A program made the translations under genes and the position numbers. From Thiopseudomonas sp964394445 (lineage in GTDB: Bacteria > Pseudomonadota > Gammaproteobacteria > Pseudomonadales > Pseudomonadaceae), in contig CAYMXO010000011.1 in assembly GCA_964394445.1 (NCBI GenBank), positions 1-44,493 of the forward strand: 44,493 bases of DNA, given 5' to 3'. Below the pieces are notes generated by a model. That model was not told the DNA's origin. It made no database searches and saw only the letters and a list, made by a program, of their open reading frames with translations. Shown piece by piece: positions 25,702 through 34,535 of the stretch. Positions within the stretch are counted from its first letter, which is position 1. Each line of letters begins with the position of its first letter.

Positions 25702-27882
25702 ATGAAATCGTTGAGTAAACTGCTGGGTGTACTGCTGCTGGGCCTTGTCGTCCTGGTGGTTGGCGCCGGTTTTGCCATCACCCACCTGCTCGATCCCAAT
25801 GATTACAAAGACGAAATCCGCAATCTGGTGCAGGACAAAACCGGTTATGACCTGCAGATTGATGGCGACATTGGCTGGAGCCTGTTTCCCTGGCTGGGTC
25901 TGGAACTGACCGACACCCGCCTCGCCCGCATGGAAATGCGCGAACAACCCTTTGCCAAGGTGCGCCTGCTGGCCCTGTCAGTGCAGGTACTGCCACTTTT
26001 GCGCAAAGAAATCCGCATGAGCGATATCCGCCTTGAAGGCCTCGACCTGAAGCTTGTGCGTGATGCCGACGGTAATACCAACTGGGATACTTCGGTTGCA
26101 GCCAACGACAAAGAGGCCGGCGAACCTGCGGCCACAACAGAACCAGCCAGCAAAACAGCAGGGCAACAGCCGGCCGCCCTGAAGCTGGAAATTGACAGCC
26201 TGATCGTTAACAGTGCACGCCTGGATTACAGCGACATGCAGGCCAACCAGCAAGTTACCCTGGAAAGCGTACAGATCAGCACCGGAGCCATTGGCGAGCG
26301 CCGCAACATCCCGCTGAAACTGTCCGGTTTTCTTGCCAGCAGCGATCCCCTGCTGCGCGCCCGCATGGAGATGTCCGCCAGCGCCTGGATGGACAACAGC
26401 AGCCAGCAATACCGTCTGGACAGCCTGAAACTGGCCGGCGAACTGGCCGGCGAGCCGCTAAACAACAAGTCCGCCAATTTTTCTGCCAACGGCAACCTGT
26501 TGCTGGACCTGCAGCAACAGCAACTGCAATGGCAGCAGCTGAGATTTTCCATCAACCAGCTCAAAGGGATGGGTGAGCTGAATATCAGCGGGCTGGACAG
26601 GAGCCCTGCAGTGAACGGCAAACTGTCACTGGCCGCTTTCAGCTTGCGTGAGTTTTTACCGGGAATCGGCATCGAGCTGCCAAAAATGCAGAAAAAGTCC
26701 GCACTGGGCCACTTTGAGTTAACCGCCGATCTGCAAGGCAGCGACAACAGTCTGTTACTGCACAACGCCAGCCTGCGCCTGGATGACAGCAGCCTGAGCG
26801 GCGAACTGGGCATCAGCAACCTGGAACAGGGCATCATCCTGGCCAGACTTGCCGGTGACAGTCTCAATCTGGACGACTACCTGCCGCCCTCCTCTTCCGA
26901 CAAGGCAGCAACCAGGCCGGGCAAAAGCGGTAGTTCCGGCGGCGACCTCCCGCCAGCAGCCCCAGACCGCAATCCGTGGGATGACAGCACGCTGCTGCCC
27001 CTGGAAGACCTGGCCAGCCTCAACCTGGATCTGCAGCTTGTACTGGACCGGTTAACCGTGGAAAAGCTGCCACTGGACAACAGCCGTCTTGACCTGAGCG
27101 CCCGCAACGGCAACATCAAACTCAAGCAGTTCCAGGCCAGCCTGTATGGCGGCACTCTTGCATTCAGTGGCAGCCTGAACAGCAAGGCCAGCCCGGCCAA
27201 AATCAGCCTGCACAGCACCATCAACCAGCTGCCGGTCGAGCAGCTGCTTGCCGCACTGGGCGAAGAAGCGCCAATCCGCGGCAAGCTGAAACTGGACAGC
27301 CAGCTCAGCACCAGCGGCAACAGCCAGCGCCAGTGGATCAACGGATTAAGCGGCAAGGCCAACATCGAAATCCTTGATGGCGTACTGCCCGACTCCAACC
27401 TGGAACAACAGCTGTGCATGGCCATCGCCACCCTTAACCGCAAACCGCTGGGCCAGGATTACAGCCGCACCGACACCCCCTTTACCCGGCTGAAAACCAG
27501 CGCCAGCCTGAACGGCGGCGTCGCCAATACCCCTGATCTGCAAATCGCCATTCCGGGCCTGCAAATCAAGGGCAAGGGTGCGGTAGACCTGAACCACATG
27601 GGCATGGACCACCGTCTGGACATCATCCTGCAGGGCGATACCCGGCCCATGCCGGATCCGGCCTGCAGCATCAACCAGCGCTATGTTGGCATCGAGTGGC
27701 CGGTACACTGCCGCGGCCCTCTGGCCGACGCCGGGCAAAACTGCCGTATCGACCAGGACGGTCTGGGCAAGATTGTCACCCGTCTGGCCGGCGACAAGCT
27801 GACTGAAAAAATTGAAGAAAAGCTCAAGGACAAAGTCAGCCCCGACCTGAAAGATGCCCTGAAGGGTCTGTTCAGAAAGTGA
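25702..27882 (+). CDS. AsmA-family envelope protein
   Basis: A 726-residue protein with one N-terminal membrane helix (about 8-30) and a long periplasmic part. AsmA-like features are LVQDKTGYDLQIDGDIGWSLFPWLGLEL near the start and the C-terminal domain with LASLNLDLQLVLDRLTVEKLPLDN and VDLNHMGMDHRLDI. Members are thought to help lipid transport between membranes. A proline/serine-rich spacer lies at about 395-425. The stop overlaps the GTG of mutY (GTGA), so translation is coupled. Confidence 0.9.
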   Translation: MKSLSKLLGVLLLGLVVLVVGAGFAITHLLDPNDYKDEIRNLVQDKTGYDLQIDGDIGWSLFPWLGLELTDTRLARMEMREQPFAKVRLLALSVQVLPLLRKEIRMSDIRLEGLDLKLVRDADGNTNWDTSVAANDKEAGEPAATTEPASKTAGQQPAALKLEIDSLIVNSARLDYSDMQANQQVTLESVQISTGAIGERRNIPLKLSGFLASSDPLLRARMEMSASAWMDNSSQQYRLDSLKLAGELAGEPLNNKSANFSANGNLLLDLQQQQLQWQQLRFSINQLKGMGELNISGLDRSPAVNGKLSLAAFSLREFLPGIGIELPKMQKKSALGHFELTADLQGSDNSLLLHNASLRLDDSSLSGELGISNLEQGIILARLAGDSLNLDDYLPPSSSDKAATRPGKSGSSGGDLPPAAPDRNPWDDSTLLPLEDLASLNLDLQLVLDRLTVEKLPLDNSRLDLSARNGNIKLKQFQASLYGGTLAFSGSLNSKASPAKISLHSTINQLPVEQLLAALGEEAPIRGKLKLDSQLSTSGNSQRQWINGLSGKANIEILDGVLPDSNLEQQLCMAIATLNRKPLGQDYSRTDTPFTRLKTSASLNGGVANTPDLQIAIPGLQIKGKGAVDLNHMGMDHRLDIILQGDTRPMPDPACSINQRYVGIEWPVHCRGPLADAGQNCRIDQDGLGKIVTRLAGDKLTEKIEEKLKDKVSPDLKDALKGLFRK

Positions 27883-28943
27883 CCACAGCGGAATTTTCCA
27901 CTGCCGTGCTGGCCTGGGCCGCACGGCACGGCCGCAAGGATCTGCCCTGGCAGCAGAACGTCAGCCCTTACCGGGTCTGGATCTCGGAAATCATGCTGCA
28001 GCAGACCCAGGTCACCACCGTTATCGGCTATTTCGAACGCTTTATCGGGCGTTTCCCAAACGTGCACGAGCTGGCCGGCGCCGAACTGGACGAGGTACTG
28101 CACCTGTGGACCGGTCTTGGCTACTACAGTCGCGCCCGCAACCTGCACAAAACCGCCGACATTCTGGTGAATGAGCACAACGGCGAATTTCCACGCAGCG
28201 TTGAACAACTGGCCACGCTGCCTGGTATCGGCCGCAGCACCGCAGGAGCCATAGCCAGCCTGGGCATGGGCCTGCGCGCAGCCATTCTGGACGGCAACGT
28301 AAAGCGGGTACTGGCCCGCTACAGCGCCCTGCGCGAATACCCCGGCAGCAGCGCTGCCATGCGCCAGCTGTGGGAGCGCGCCGAACGGCTGACCCCGGCA
28401 GCGGAACAGGCGGGAGCCTATACCCAGGCGATGATGGATCTGGGCGCGCTGGTCTGCACCCGCAGCAAGCCGGGTTGTAACCGTTGCCCGCTACAAAACG
28501 GTTGTCAGGCATATTTGTCTGGCCTGCAACAGCAGCTTCCGGTATCCCGGCCGAAAAAAACATTGCCCGAACAGCATACCTGCATGGTGCTGCTGGAAAA
28601 CTCCAGTCAGGAAATCCTGCTGCAACAGCGTCCGGCACAGGGTATCTGGGGCGGGCTCTATAGCCCGCCCGAGCTGGGAAACATGGAGCAACTGCCCCAA
28701 CTGCTGCAGCGTCTGGGCCTGCAGGAAACCGGTCGCACCCGCCTGCCTGCGCTGAGCCACACATTCAGCCATTTCCGCCTGCACATCCAGCCCTGGCTTG
28801 TGCGCACGCAAGCTGGCGGCGCAGCCGGGATGACGAGCGTACCGCAGGTTTGGTATAACAGGGAGCATCCCCCATCCATTGGCCTGGCCGCCCCCGTCAA
28901 GCAACTGCTTGGCAGCCAGGCCCAAGCAAGGAGTAATCCATGA
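27879..28943 (+). CDS. mutY: A/G-specific adenine glycosylase MutY
   Basis: It removes adenine mispaired with 8-oxoguanine. The 354-residue protein has the catalytic glutamate in EIMLQQTQV, the helix-hairpin-helix TLPGIGRSTAGAI with the catalytic aspartate in ILDGNVKRVLAR, and the four cysteines of the [4Fe-4S] cluster (CTRSKPGCNRCPLQNGC). A Nudix-like C-terminal domain reads the 8-oxoguanine. It starts with GTG overlapping the upstream stop and ends overlapping yggX. Confidence 0.96.
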   Translation: MTTAEFSTAVLAWAARHGRKDLPWQQNVSPYRVWISEIMLQQTQVTTVIGYFERFIGRFPNVHELAGAELDEVLHLWTGLGYYSRARNLHKTADILVNEHNGEFPRSVEQLATLPGIGRSTAGAIASLGMGLRAAILDGNVKRVLARYSALREYPGSSAAMRQLWERAERLTPAAEQAGAYTQAMMDLGALVCTRSKPGCNRCPLQNGCQAYLSGLQQQLPVSRPKKTLPEQHTCMVLLENSSQEILLQQRPAQGIWGGLYSPPELGNMEQLPQLLQRLGLQETGRTRLPALSHTFSHFRLHIQPWLVRTQAGGAAGMTSVPQVWYNREHPPSIGLAAPVKQLLGSQAQARSNP

Positions 28944-29212
28944 GCCGTACCGTAATGTGCCGCCTGCACAAAGAAGAACTGCCCGGCCTCGCCAAGCCCC
29001 CCTTCCCCGGCGCACGTGGTGAAGACATTTACCAGCACGTCTCGCAAAAAGCCTGGGACGAATGGCAACACCACCAGACCATGATCATCAACGAGCGCCA
29101 TCTGAACATGATGGATGCCAAAGACCGCAAATACCTCATGGGCGAAATGGACAAATACTTTGCCGGTGAAGATTTCGAACAGGCCGAAGGCTACGTTCCG
29201 GTCGAAGAATAA
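28940..29212 (+). CDS. yggX: Fe(2+)-trafficking protein YggX
   Basis: A 90-residue protein linked to protection of iron-sulfur clusters from oxidation. It has the conserved MCRLHKEELPGLAKPPFPG start and WDEWQHHQTMIINERHLN centre. The ATG overlaps the mutY stop (ATGA). The mutY-yggX pair is widely conserved, in keeping with the iron-sulfur cluster of MutY. Confidence 0.95.
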   Translation: MSRTVMCRLHKEELPGLAKPPFPGARGEDIYQHVSQKAWDEWQHHQTMIINERHLNMMDAKDRKYLMGEMDKYFAGEDFEQAEGYVPVEE

Positions 29213-29231
29213 GCACCCGACAACAAAGCGC

Positions 29232-29260
29232 TTGACATTGCCCGGAAAAACCCGTTTAAT
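29232..29260 (+). promoter_or_regulatory. Strong sigma70 promoter of tRNA-Phe
   Basis: A consensus -35 TTGACA (29232-29237) and -10 TTTAAT (29255-29260) are 17 bases apart. Transcription would begin just before the tRNA. Confidence 0.8.
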
Positions 29261-29270
29261 GTCGCCCGTT

Positions 29271-29346
29271 GCCCAGATAGCTCAGTCGGTAGAGCAGGGG
29301 ATTGAAAATCCCCGTGTCGGCGGTTCGATTCCGTCTCTGGGCACCA
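29271..29346 (+). tRNA. tRNA-Phe (GAA)
   Basis: The 76 bases fold as a cloverleaf: acceptor GCCCAGA with TCTGGGC, anticodon stem GGGGA/TCCCC around TTGAAAA with anticodon GAA, T-arm GGTTCGATTCC, and an encoded CCA end. Confidence 0.97.
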
Positions 29347-29359
29347 TATAATTCAAACA

Positions 29360-29391
29360 AAAGGCCGCTTTCAATCGAAGCGGCCTTTTTT
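29360..29391 (+). terminator. Rho-independent terminator after tRNA-Phe
   Basis: An eleven-base-pair stem (AAAGGCCGCTT / AAGCGGCCTTT) with a seven-base loop and a T run. It ends only 23 bases before the start of the next gene. Confidence 0.9.
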
Positions 29392-29414
29392 GTTTTTAAG
29401 TTCTGGTAGCACCC

Positions 29415-31679
29415 ATGAATCAAAACCTGTTGCTAAAAACCAGCCTGCTCCACCTTCTGGTCTCTGCAGTTTGCGTGGCCGGCAGTGCCTGGCTTGCCCT
29501 GGGTACCAACCTGTCCCTTGCACTGCTGTCAATTCTGCTGTTGGCGGTGACTCTGGTGTGCACAGGCATCTTTTATGTACTGCAACACATCCTCGGACAA
29601 AACAGCAGCGACCAGTCGCTTAACGAAAAACAACAGCTGCAACTGGCGCTGGACTCGGCCGGCGAATGCATGTGGGAATGGCAGCTGGCTGACGGCGGTA
29701 CCAGCATTCATTTTTCAAAATCCTACTGCACCATGCTCGGCTATGAGCCAAAAGAATTTGCCCGTGACCAGAAAGGATGGCGTGAACTGCTGCATCCGGA
29801 CGAGCGGGAGCATGTGCAACGTCGTATTACCCGCCTGCTGAACGACCCCACAAACGAGCTCTACGAAAACACATACCGCATGCGGCACAAGGACGGCAGC
29901 TACCGCTGGATTCATTCGCGCGGCCGCCTGTTCAGTGAGAACAACGCGCCGATACGCTTCATCGGCATCGCTGCCGACATCAGCGAAGCCCGCGACACGA
30001 CCGAACGTCTGCGCCTGGCCACCGCTGTGTTTGATAGCACCCGTGAAGGTGTGCTGATTTCGGATGCCAACAACGTTGTGGTCTTCGTCAACCCGGCATT
30101 TAGTGAAATTACCGGTTTTTCCTATAGTGAAATTGTCGGCAGCAGTCCGCGCGTCCTCCAGTCGGGCCGTCACAGCAAGGAATTTTACGCTGAAATGTGG
30201 CGCTCGCTGGACAGCAAAGACAGCTGGACTGGCGAAATCTGGAACCGCCGAAAAAACGGTGAAATCCTGCCCCAGTTGCAAACCATCACCCAGCTGCGCG
30301 ACGAGCACGGCCTGATCACCCACCGCGTTGCAGTGTTTTCCGATATTTCGCTACTCAAGGACTCACAGTCGGAACTGAGTTTCCTTGCCCATTACGATCC
30401 GCTCACCAGCCTGCCCAACCGTATCCTGTTGCACGAACATCTCAAACTGTCCCTGCATCGTGCCACCAAGCAAAAAACCCAGGCCGCCCTGCTGGTGATT
30501 GACCTTGACCACTTCAAGATCATCAACGAAAGCCTCGGTCATGCCCTGGGTGACGAGCTGCTGAAGCAAATCATCGCCCGTATCCAGCAAGTCATTGAGC
30601 CACAAAACACCCTGAGCCGCTTTGGTGGTGATGAATTTGCCATGGTCTGCGACAACTGCTGCGATAGCGTACAGGCTGCCAACATGGCAGAGAGAATCCT
30701 TGCCCTGTTCAAGCAGCCATTTGTAGTCGGCCAGCAGGATATTTTCATGTCTGCCAGCATCGGCATCTGCATGTACCCGGATTCCGGACGCACCGCCGAA
30801 GAAGTTTTTCGCTACGCCGAAACCGCCCTGTCCAAAGCCAAGGAAAACGAACGTGGTACCTATGCATTTTATGACACCGTCCTGACTGAGGCAGCGGCCA
30901 ACAAGCTGCGCATTGCCGGCGAGCTCCGCACAGCCATTGACGAAGGTCAGCTGGTGGTTTACTACCAGCCCGTTTACTCGCTGGCCGATCAGCAAGTTGT
31001 CGGTTGCGAGGCCCTGGTGCGCTGGCAGCACCCCCAGCGCGGACTTGTCATGCCCGCGGAATTTGTCGAAATTGCCGAGGTCACCGGACTGGTCAGCGGC
31101 ATGGACAATTGGGTAATGCATCAGGCTTGTCACCAGGCCCACGCCTGGTCACAACAGGGGCTGGCGCTTGAGTTCGTTTCCGTGAACATTTCCAGCCGGC
31201 TGTTTAACCGGTGTGATTTTCTTATTTCGAGCCTGCAGCAGGCACTGAAGGACAGCGGTCTGCCGGCAGACAAACTGGAGCTGGAAATTACCGAAAGCTC
31301 GATGATGGAGGACCCGGCCCTGTCCATCGAGCTGCTGCATGACCTGCGCGGTATCGGCGTGCGCCTGGCCATTGACGACTTCGGTACCGGTTACTCATCC
31401 CTCGGCCGCCTAAAACATCTGCCGGTAGACAAGTTCAAGATTGACCGCACCTTCATACAGAACCTGCCCCATGATCCGGCCGATCTTGCCATCATCCAAT
31501 CAATCATTACCCTGGCCGAAAGCTTTGACCTGGTCATCCAGGCAGAGGGCGTGGAAACCCCTGAGCAAGCCGACTTCCTAAAACAGCACAGGCCGATGCT
31601 GGCCCAGGGCTACCTGTACGGCAAACCCATGCCGGCCGACGAGTTCGTTCAATTGTTTGGACAGCCGGCCAGTTCCTGA
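29415..31679 (+). CDS. Membrane PAS-PAS-GGDEF-EAL protein (cyclic-di-GMP turnover)
   Basis: A 754-residue signalling protein. Two N-terminal membrane helices (about 8-30 and 33-57) are followed by two PAS domains (about 72-190 and 200-315). The GGDEF domain has an intact GGDEF motif at 404-408 but no RxxD inhibitory site before it. The EAL domain has EAL (532-534) and the metal and catalytic stretches VNISSR, EITESSM, IDDFGTGYSS and FKIDRTFI, so phosphodiesterase activity is likely. Net activity cannot be told from sequence. The gene sits right behind the tRNA terminator, leaving almost no room for its own promoter. Confidence 0.92.
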   Translation: MNQNLLLKTSLLHLLVSAVCVAGSAWLALGTNLSLALLSILLLAVTLVCTGIFYVLQHILGQNSSDQSLNEKQQLQLALDSAGECMWEWQLADGGTSIHFSKSYCTMLGYEPKEFARDQKGWRELLHPDEREHVQRRITRLLNDPTNELYENTYRMRHKDGSYRWIHSRGRLFSENNAPIRFIGIAADISEARDTTERLRLATAVFDSTREGVLISDANNVVVFVNPAFSEITGFSYSEIVGSSPRVLQSGRHSKEFYAEMWRSLDSKDSWTGEIWNRRKNGEILPQLQTITQLRDEHGLITHRVAVFSDISLLKDSQSELSFLAHYDPLTSLPNRILLHEHLKLSLHRATKQKTQAALLVIDLDHFKIINESLGHALGDELLKQIIARIQQVIEPQNTLSRFGGDEFAMVCDNCCDSVQAANMAERILALFKQPFVVGQQDIFMSASIGICMYPDSGRTAEEVFRYAETALSKAKENERGTYAFYDTVLTEAAANKLRIAGELRTAIDEGQLVVYYQPVYSLADQQVVGCEALVRWQHPQRGLVMPAEFVEIAEVTGLVSGMDNWVMHQACHQAHAWSQQGLALEFVSVNISSRLFNRCDFLISSLQQALKDSGLPADKLELEITESSMMEDPALSIELLHDLRGIGVRLAIDDFGTGYSSLGRLKHLPVDKFKIDRTFIQNLPHDPADLAIIQSIITLAESFDLVIQAEGVETPEQADFLKQHRPMLAQGYLYGKPMPADEFVQLFGQPASS

Positions 31680-32004
31680 AAACGCAATCTTCCGTGAAGG
31701 CGAGCACGGGCTTTTGTAAGGGGTTTGCTTGCCCCTGACAACGGCAGCCGGCACCTCTCAGCGGGCAAGTCCATTCGTACAGAACAGCGGGCAGCACACA
31801 GGTTTCGTGTATTTTGCAAGAACGGCTTCAGCCGCGAACAGGCGGCAAACCGGACACCGAAGACAAACCGGCCACAGGGGGCTGGCCGCAACACCGGTCG
31901 CGACTGAAGTCGCTCGTACAGAAAACTGGGGCGGTGCAGCACAAGAGGCAGACTTTGTAAACTGGCCTGCAGGCCGACATGCAGCGCCATAAACAGGTGC
32001 GCAC
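31680..32004. repeat. Gene-free stretch with REP pairs after the GGDEF-EAL gene
   Basis: It contains a degenerate inverted pair of the TTCGTACAG family (31712-31738 and 31758-31785). It also holds a heterotypic inverted pair: a minus-oriented REP with CGGCT/AGCCG at 31812-31842 and a plus-oriented REP with GCGACT/AGTCGC at 31896-31921. Short open frames across it are translations of these repeats. Confidence 0.8.
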
Positions 32005-32038
32005 AAAAAAGCCGGGCCCGCATGGGACCCGGCTTTTT
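32005..32038 (-). terminator. Rho-independent terminator after the cytochrome c peroxidase gene
   Basis: The stem AAAAAGCCGGG-CCC pairs with GGG-A-CCCGGCTTTTT with a one-base bulge and a GCAT loop; a T run follows on the minus strand. It lies 22 bases past the stop codon. Confidence 0.88.
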
Positions 32039-32059
32039 CAAACAACCTCTGAAACCTGA

Positions 32060-33055
32060 TTACTTCTTGGCGAAGGGCTCGGGGATCGGAGTATTGTTGT
32101 TGGACGGTGGCAGCAGTGGCAGCTTAAAGGTTGGCTGCTCGCCGGTCAGCGTCTTCAGGAAGGCAGTGATCTTGGAGATCTCGTCCTTCTCCAGCTTGCG
32201 ACCCAGCTGCAGACGTGCCATCACGTCAACAGAGTCTTCCAGTTTCCAGTAAGCACCGTCGTGGAAGTACGGGTAGGTCAGTTCAACGTTACGCAGGGTT
32301 GGTACCTTGAACTTGAAGCGGTCGGCATCGTCGCCGCTCAGGCCGGCAACACCTTCGGAAGGGTTCTGGGTGACGTACTCTTCATACAGGCCCATCTTCT
32401 GGAAAGAGTTGCCACCAACGTTTACACCGTTGTGACAGGCAGTACAACCCACGCTCTTGAACAGCTCATAGCCTTCCAGTTCGTAAGAAGTAATAGCGCT
32501 GTCATCACCCTTGAGCCACTGGTCAAAGCGCGCATTCGGGGTGACCAGGGTCTTTTCGAACTCGGCAATGGCATCAGTGATTTCGTTGATGCTGACCTTG
32601 TCTACCTTGTAAACATTCTTGATGGACTCGACGTACTGCGGAATGGACTCGATCACGCCGACTGCCAGGTCATGGGTGAAGCCCATTTCCATCGGGTTCT
32701 CAATCGGACCACCGGCCTGCTCCTGCAGGTCACCGGCACGGCCATCCCAAAACTGTGCCAGGTTCAGGCTGGAGTTCAGTACGGTTGGCGAGTTGATCGG
32801 ACCTTCCTGCCAGTTGTGGCCAATGGAGGTCGGCAGGTTGTCACTACCACCCATGCTCAGGTTGTGGCAAGAGTTACAGGAAATGAAACCGGACTTGGAC
32901 AGGCGCGGATCAAAGAACAGCTGCTTGCCCAGCTCGACCTTGGCTTCATCGGTTACTGGAGCCGGCTCAATTGGCTGAATAGGCTCATTCCTTTGGGCTG
33001 CCATTGCAGCAACACTGAAACTGATGCTTAGCGCCAACACGGTAAGTTTCTTCAT
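32060..33055 (-). CDS. Di-haem cytochrome c peroxidase
   Basis: A periplasmic enzyme that reduces hydrogen peroxide with electrons from small cytochromes. The 331-residue protein has a signal peptide ending AMAA (about 1-20) and two haem c sites: CNSCH (60-64) and CTACH (204-208). Other family stretches are FFDPRLS, FWDGRAGDL, ENPMEMG and FHDGAYW. The upstream region carries an Anr/FNR-type box, which fits induction at low oxygen as known for pseudomonad ccpA (ccpR). Confidence 0.93.
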   Translation of the reverse strand: MKKLTVLALSISFSVAAMAAQRNEPIQPIEPAPVTDEAKVELGKQLFFDPRLSKSGFISCNSCHNLSMGGSDNLPTSIGHNWQEGPINSPTVLNSSLNLAQFWDGRAGDLQEQAGGPIENPMEMGFTHDLAVGVIESIPQYVESIKNVYKVDKVSINEITDAIAEFEKTLVTPNARFDQWLKGDDSAITSYELEGYELFKSVGCTACHNGVNVGGNSFQKMGLYEEYVTQNPSEGVAGLSGDDADRFKFKVPTLRNVELTYPYFHDGAYWKLEDSVDVMARLQLGRKLEKDEISKITAFLKTLTGEQPTFKLPLLPPSNNNTPIPEPFAKK

Positions 33056-33122
33056 AAAGGCTACCCTTCTTTAGTCTAAAAGCTTGATGGCTATACATTG
33101 CTTGATTCAGACCATGAACAAA

Positions 33123-33136
33123 TTGACTCTGATCAA
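33123..33136. promoter_or_regulatory. Anr/FNR box upstream of the cytochrome c peroxidase gene
   Basis: TTGACTCTGATCAA matches TTGAT-N4-ATCAA at 9 of 10 positions. Its centre is about 74 bases before the ATG, which places a transcription start near 33088 if it acts as a class II site. The rest of the 33056-33296 interval shows no gene. Confidence 0.7.
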
Positions 33137-33296
33137 GAGACCGGCACATTAACGGAAAGCAGGGGAACTTGGGTAATAGCTATTTCATAATGATTTAATT
33201 GATTCGCTCTATGAGCCTTTGAAAACAGCCCGCGCGAAAACCACAAAAGGGCCACCAGGCCACTACAAGCCTTGCCAGTCAATGCTTTGTAGCTGG

Positions 33297-33722
33297 TCAA
33301 GACTTCTGCATGCGCGGTATCAACCCCTGGATGTCATACCCTGCCTGCGCTGCGGCTGCGACAATCTGCTGCACAGTCTGCCCTCCCATGCGCGCCTGCT
33401 GCAGTGCCCACAAATGGGTACAACGGGTGCCGGAACGACAAAAAAGCAGCACCGGGCCATGAAAATCCTGCGCCAGCTGCTCGTACTCGACCACATTGTC
33501 ATCGGTCAGATCACCACTGACGACCGGCAGAAAATAATATTCCAGCCCTGCCGCCTCAGCCGCTGCACACATCTCGGCATTGCCCGGCTGACCCGCTTCT
33601 TCGCCATCAGGGCGATTATTGATGACCCTGGTAAAGCCGGCGGCTGCGGCCAGAGCCATGTCTGCAGGCTGCAACTGCGCAGCAACCGCAAGATCAGAGG
33701 TTAGATAACGAAAAGGTTCCAC
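33297..33722 (-). CDS. TIGR01244 / DUF442 (Blh-like) sulfur transferase or phosphatase-fold protein
   Basis: A 141-residue protein with a phosphatase-like fold and the active-site loop LLFCRSGTR (cysteine 95). The family occurs alone or fused to persulfide dioxygenase-like domains in sulfide-response operons (as in Blh beside BigR). The start is GTG at 33722 with AAGGAAAA upstream, giving the usual beginning (V/M)EPFRYLT; a longer open frame to 33827 is not supported. An ArsR repressor of BigR/SqrR type and a DUF2892 gene lie just upstream, but a hairpin at 33871-33906 separates the transcripts. Confidence 0.82.
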   Translation of the reverse strand: MEPFRYLTSDLAVAAQLQPADMALAAAAGFTRVINNRPDGEEAGQPGNAEMCAAAEAAGLEYYFLPVVSGDLTDDNVVEYEQLAQDFHGPVLLFCRSGTRCTHLWALQQARMGGQTVQQIVAAAAQAGYDIQGLIPRMQKS

Positions 33723-33870
33723 TGCGATTTTCCTTGCAAAACAAATCCGCTCAAAGATACAGGGTTTTATGGGTCCAGTCTGTATAAACAGCCCCCGGGA
33801 AAGCCCTCTGCGACCCACGCATGACAAGCCGGAAAGCGCAGCAGCGCTGCCGGCTCAGCCGGCAACAAGA

Positions 33871-33906
33871 CATAAAAAAAGCACCCGCAAGGGTGCTTTT
33901 TTTATG
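33871..33906. terminator. Bidirectional hairpin terminator, perfect 16-bp stem
   Basis: CATAAAAAAAGCACCC and its exact reverse complement flank a GCAA tetraloop. Both strands end in a run of seven T. It closes the DUF2892 transcript 15 bases past its stop. A second perfect palindrome (TGCCGGCT-C-AGCCGGCA) lies at 33848-33864. Confidence 0.88.
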
Positions 33907-33920
33907 TCAGATCGAGCACG

Positions 33921-34112
33921 CTAGTTGCAGCGTTTGCAGGTACTGATACCGATCAGCGAATACAAGGGGCACATGCCGATCAGGCCAGTGACCACCGGCA
34001 CGATACCGATCCAGCCCCAAGGCCCTATGGTGCCGCTCAGGCTCAGCGCAATCAGCACCAGTCCGACAACAACCCGGATGATGCGATCCCAAGATGCCAT
34101 GTTCACTTTCAT
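33921..34112 (-). CDS. DUF2892 family small membrane protein (YgaP-tail type)
   Basis: A 63-residue protein with two membrane helices and the family pattern MASWDRIIRVVVGLVLI ... GLIGMCPLYSLIGISTC. The same domain forms the membrane part of the E. coli rhodanese YgaP, whose gene is controlled by the ArsR-type regulator YgaV. Here it follows an ArsR gene by 102 bp. Of the closely spaced ATG codons, 34112 has the best distance to GGAGG; the ATG two codons earlier is too close. Confidence 0.82.
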   Translation of the reverse strand: MKVNMASWDRIIRVVVGLVLIALSLSGTIGPWGWIGIVPVVTGLIGMCPLYSLIGISTCKRCN

Positions 34113-34214
34113 TGCCATTTCCTCCCTAGCAGTCCATACGGGCATTCTAATCAGACAGGAAACGCACTGTAAAGAAATTAACAATAGTTAGACAAAATGT
34201 CGCAGATGACGGCA

Positions 34215-34535
34215 TCAGGCCTGTCCGGCGCAATACAAACCATGCAAGGTCTGGATAATCGCCATTGCCTGCGGGCTGCTGATGCTGTAGTAAATCTGCC
34301 GCCCGTCACGGCGGGTTTCCACCAGCCCCTCACGACGCAGAACGCCCAGCTGTTGCGACAGGGTCGGCTGCACAATACCCAGCCGACGCTCCAGCTCACC
34401 GACGTTCATTTCACCCTCAACCAGCTGGCACAGCAGCAGCAGTCGATCAGGGTTGCCCAAAGCCTTGAGCAGGTTCCCGGCACCGGCAGCGTTTTCACGC
34501 AGCTGTTCAAAATCAAACTCTGTTTCTTCACTCAT
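34215..34535 (-). CDS. ArsR-family regulator, BigR/SqrR/YgaV persulfide-sensor type
   Basis: A 106-residue winged-helix repressor. The recognition helix region reads LGIVQPTLSQQLGVLRREGLV, and the wing RRDGRQIYYSI. It has two cysteines, at residues 36 (LLLLCQLVEGE) and 102 (GLYCAG). Their 66-residue spacing equals that of the redox pair in SqrR (C41/C107) and BigR (C42/C108), which form a sulfur-bridged link on sensing persulfides. Metal-site motifs of ArsR/SmtB are absent. The ATG at 34535 is preferred; a GTG four codons upstream lacks a ribosome site. Targets are probably the neighbouring DUF2892 and DUF442 genes (inference). Confidence 0.82.
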   Translation of the reverse strand: MSEETEFDFEQLRENAAGAGNLLKALGNPDRLLLLCQLVEGEMNVGELERRLGIVQPTLSQQLGVLRREGLVETRRDGRQIYYSISSPQAMAIIQTLHGLYCAGQA

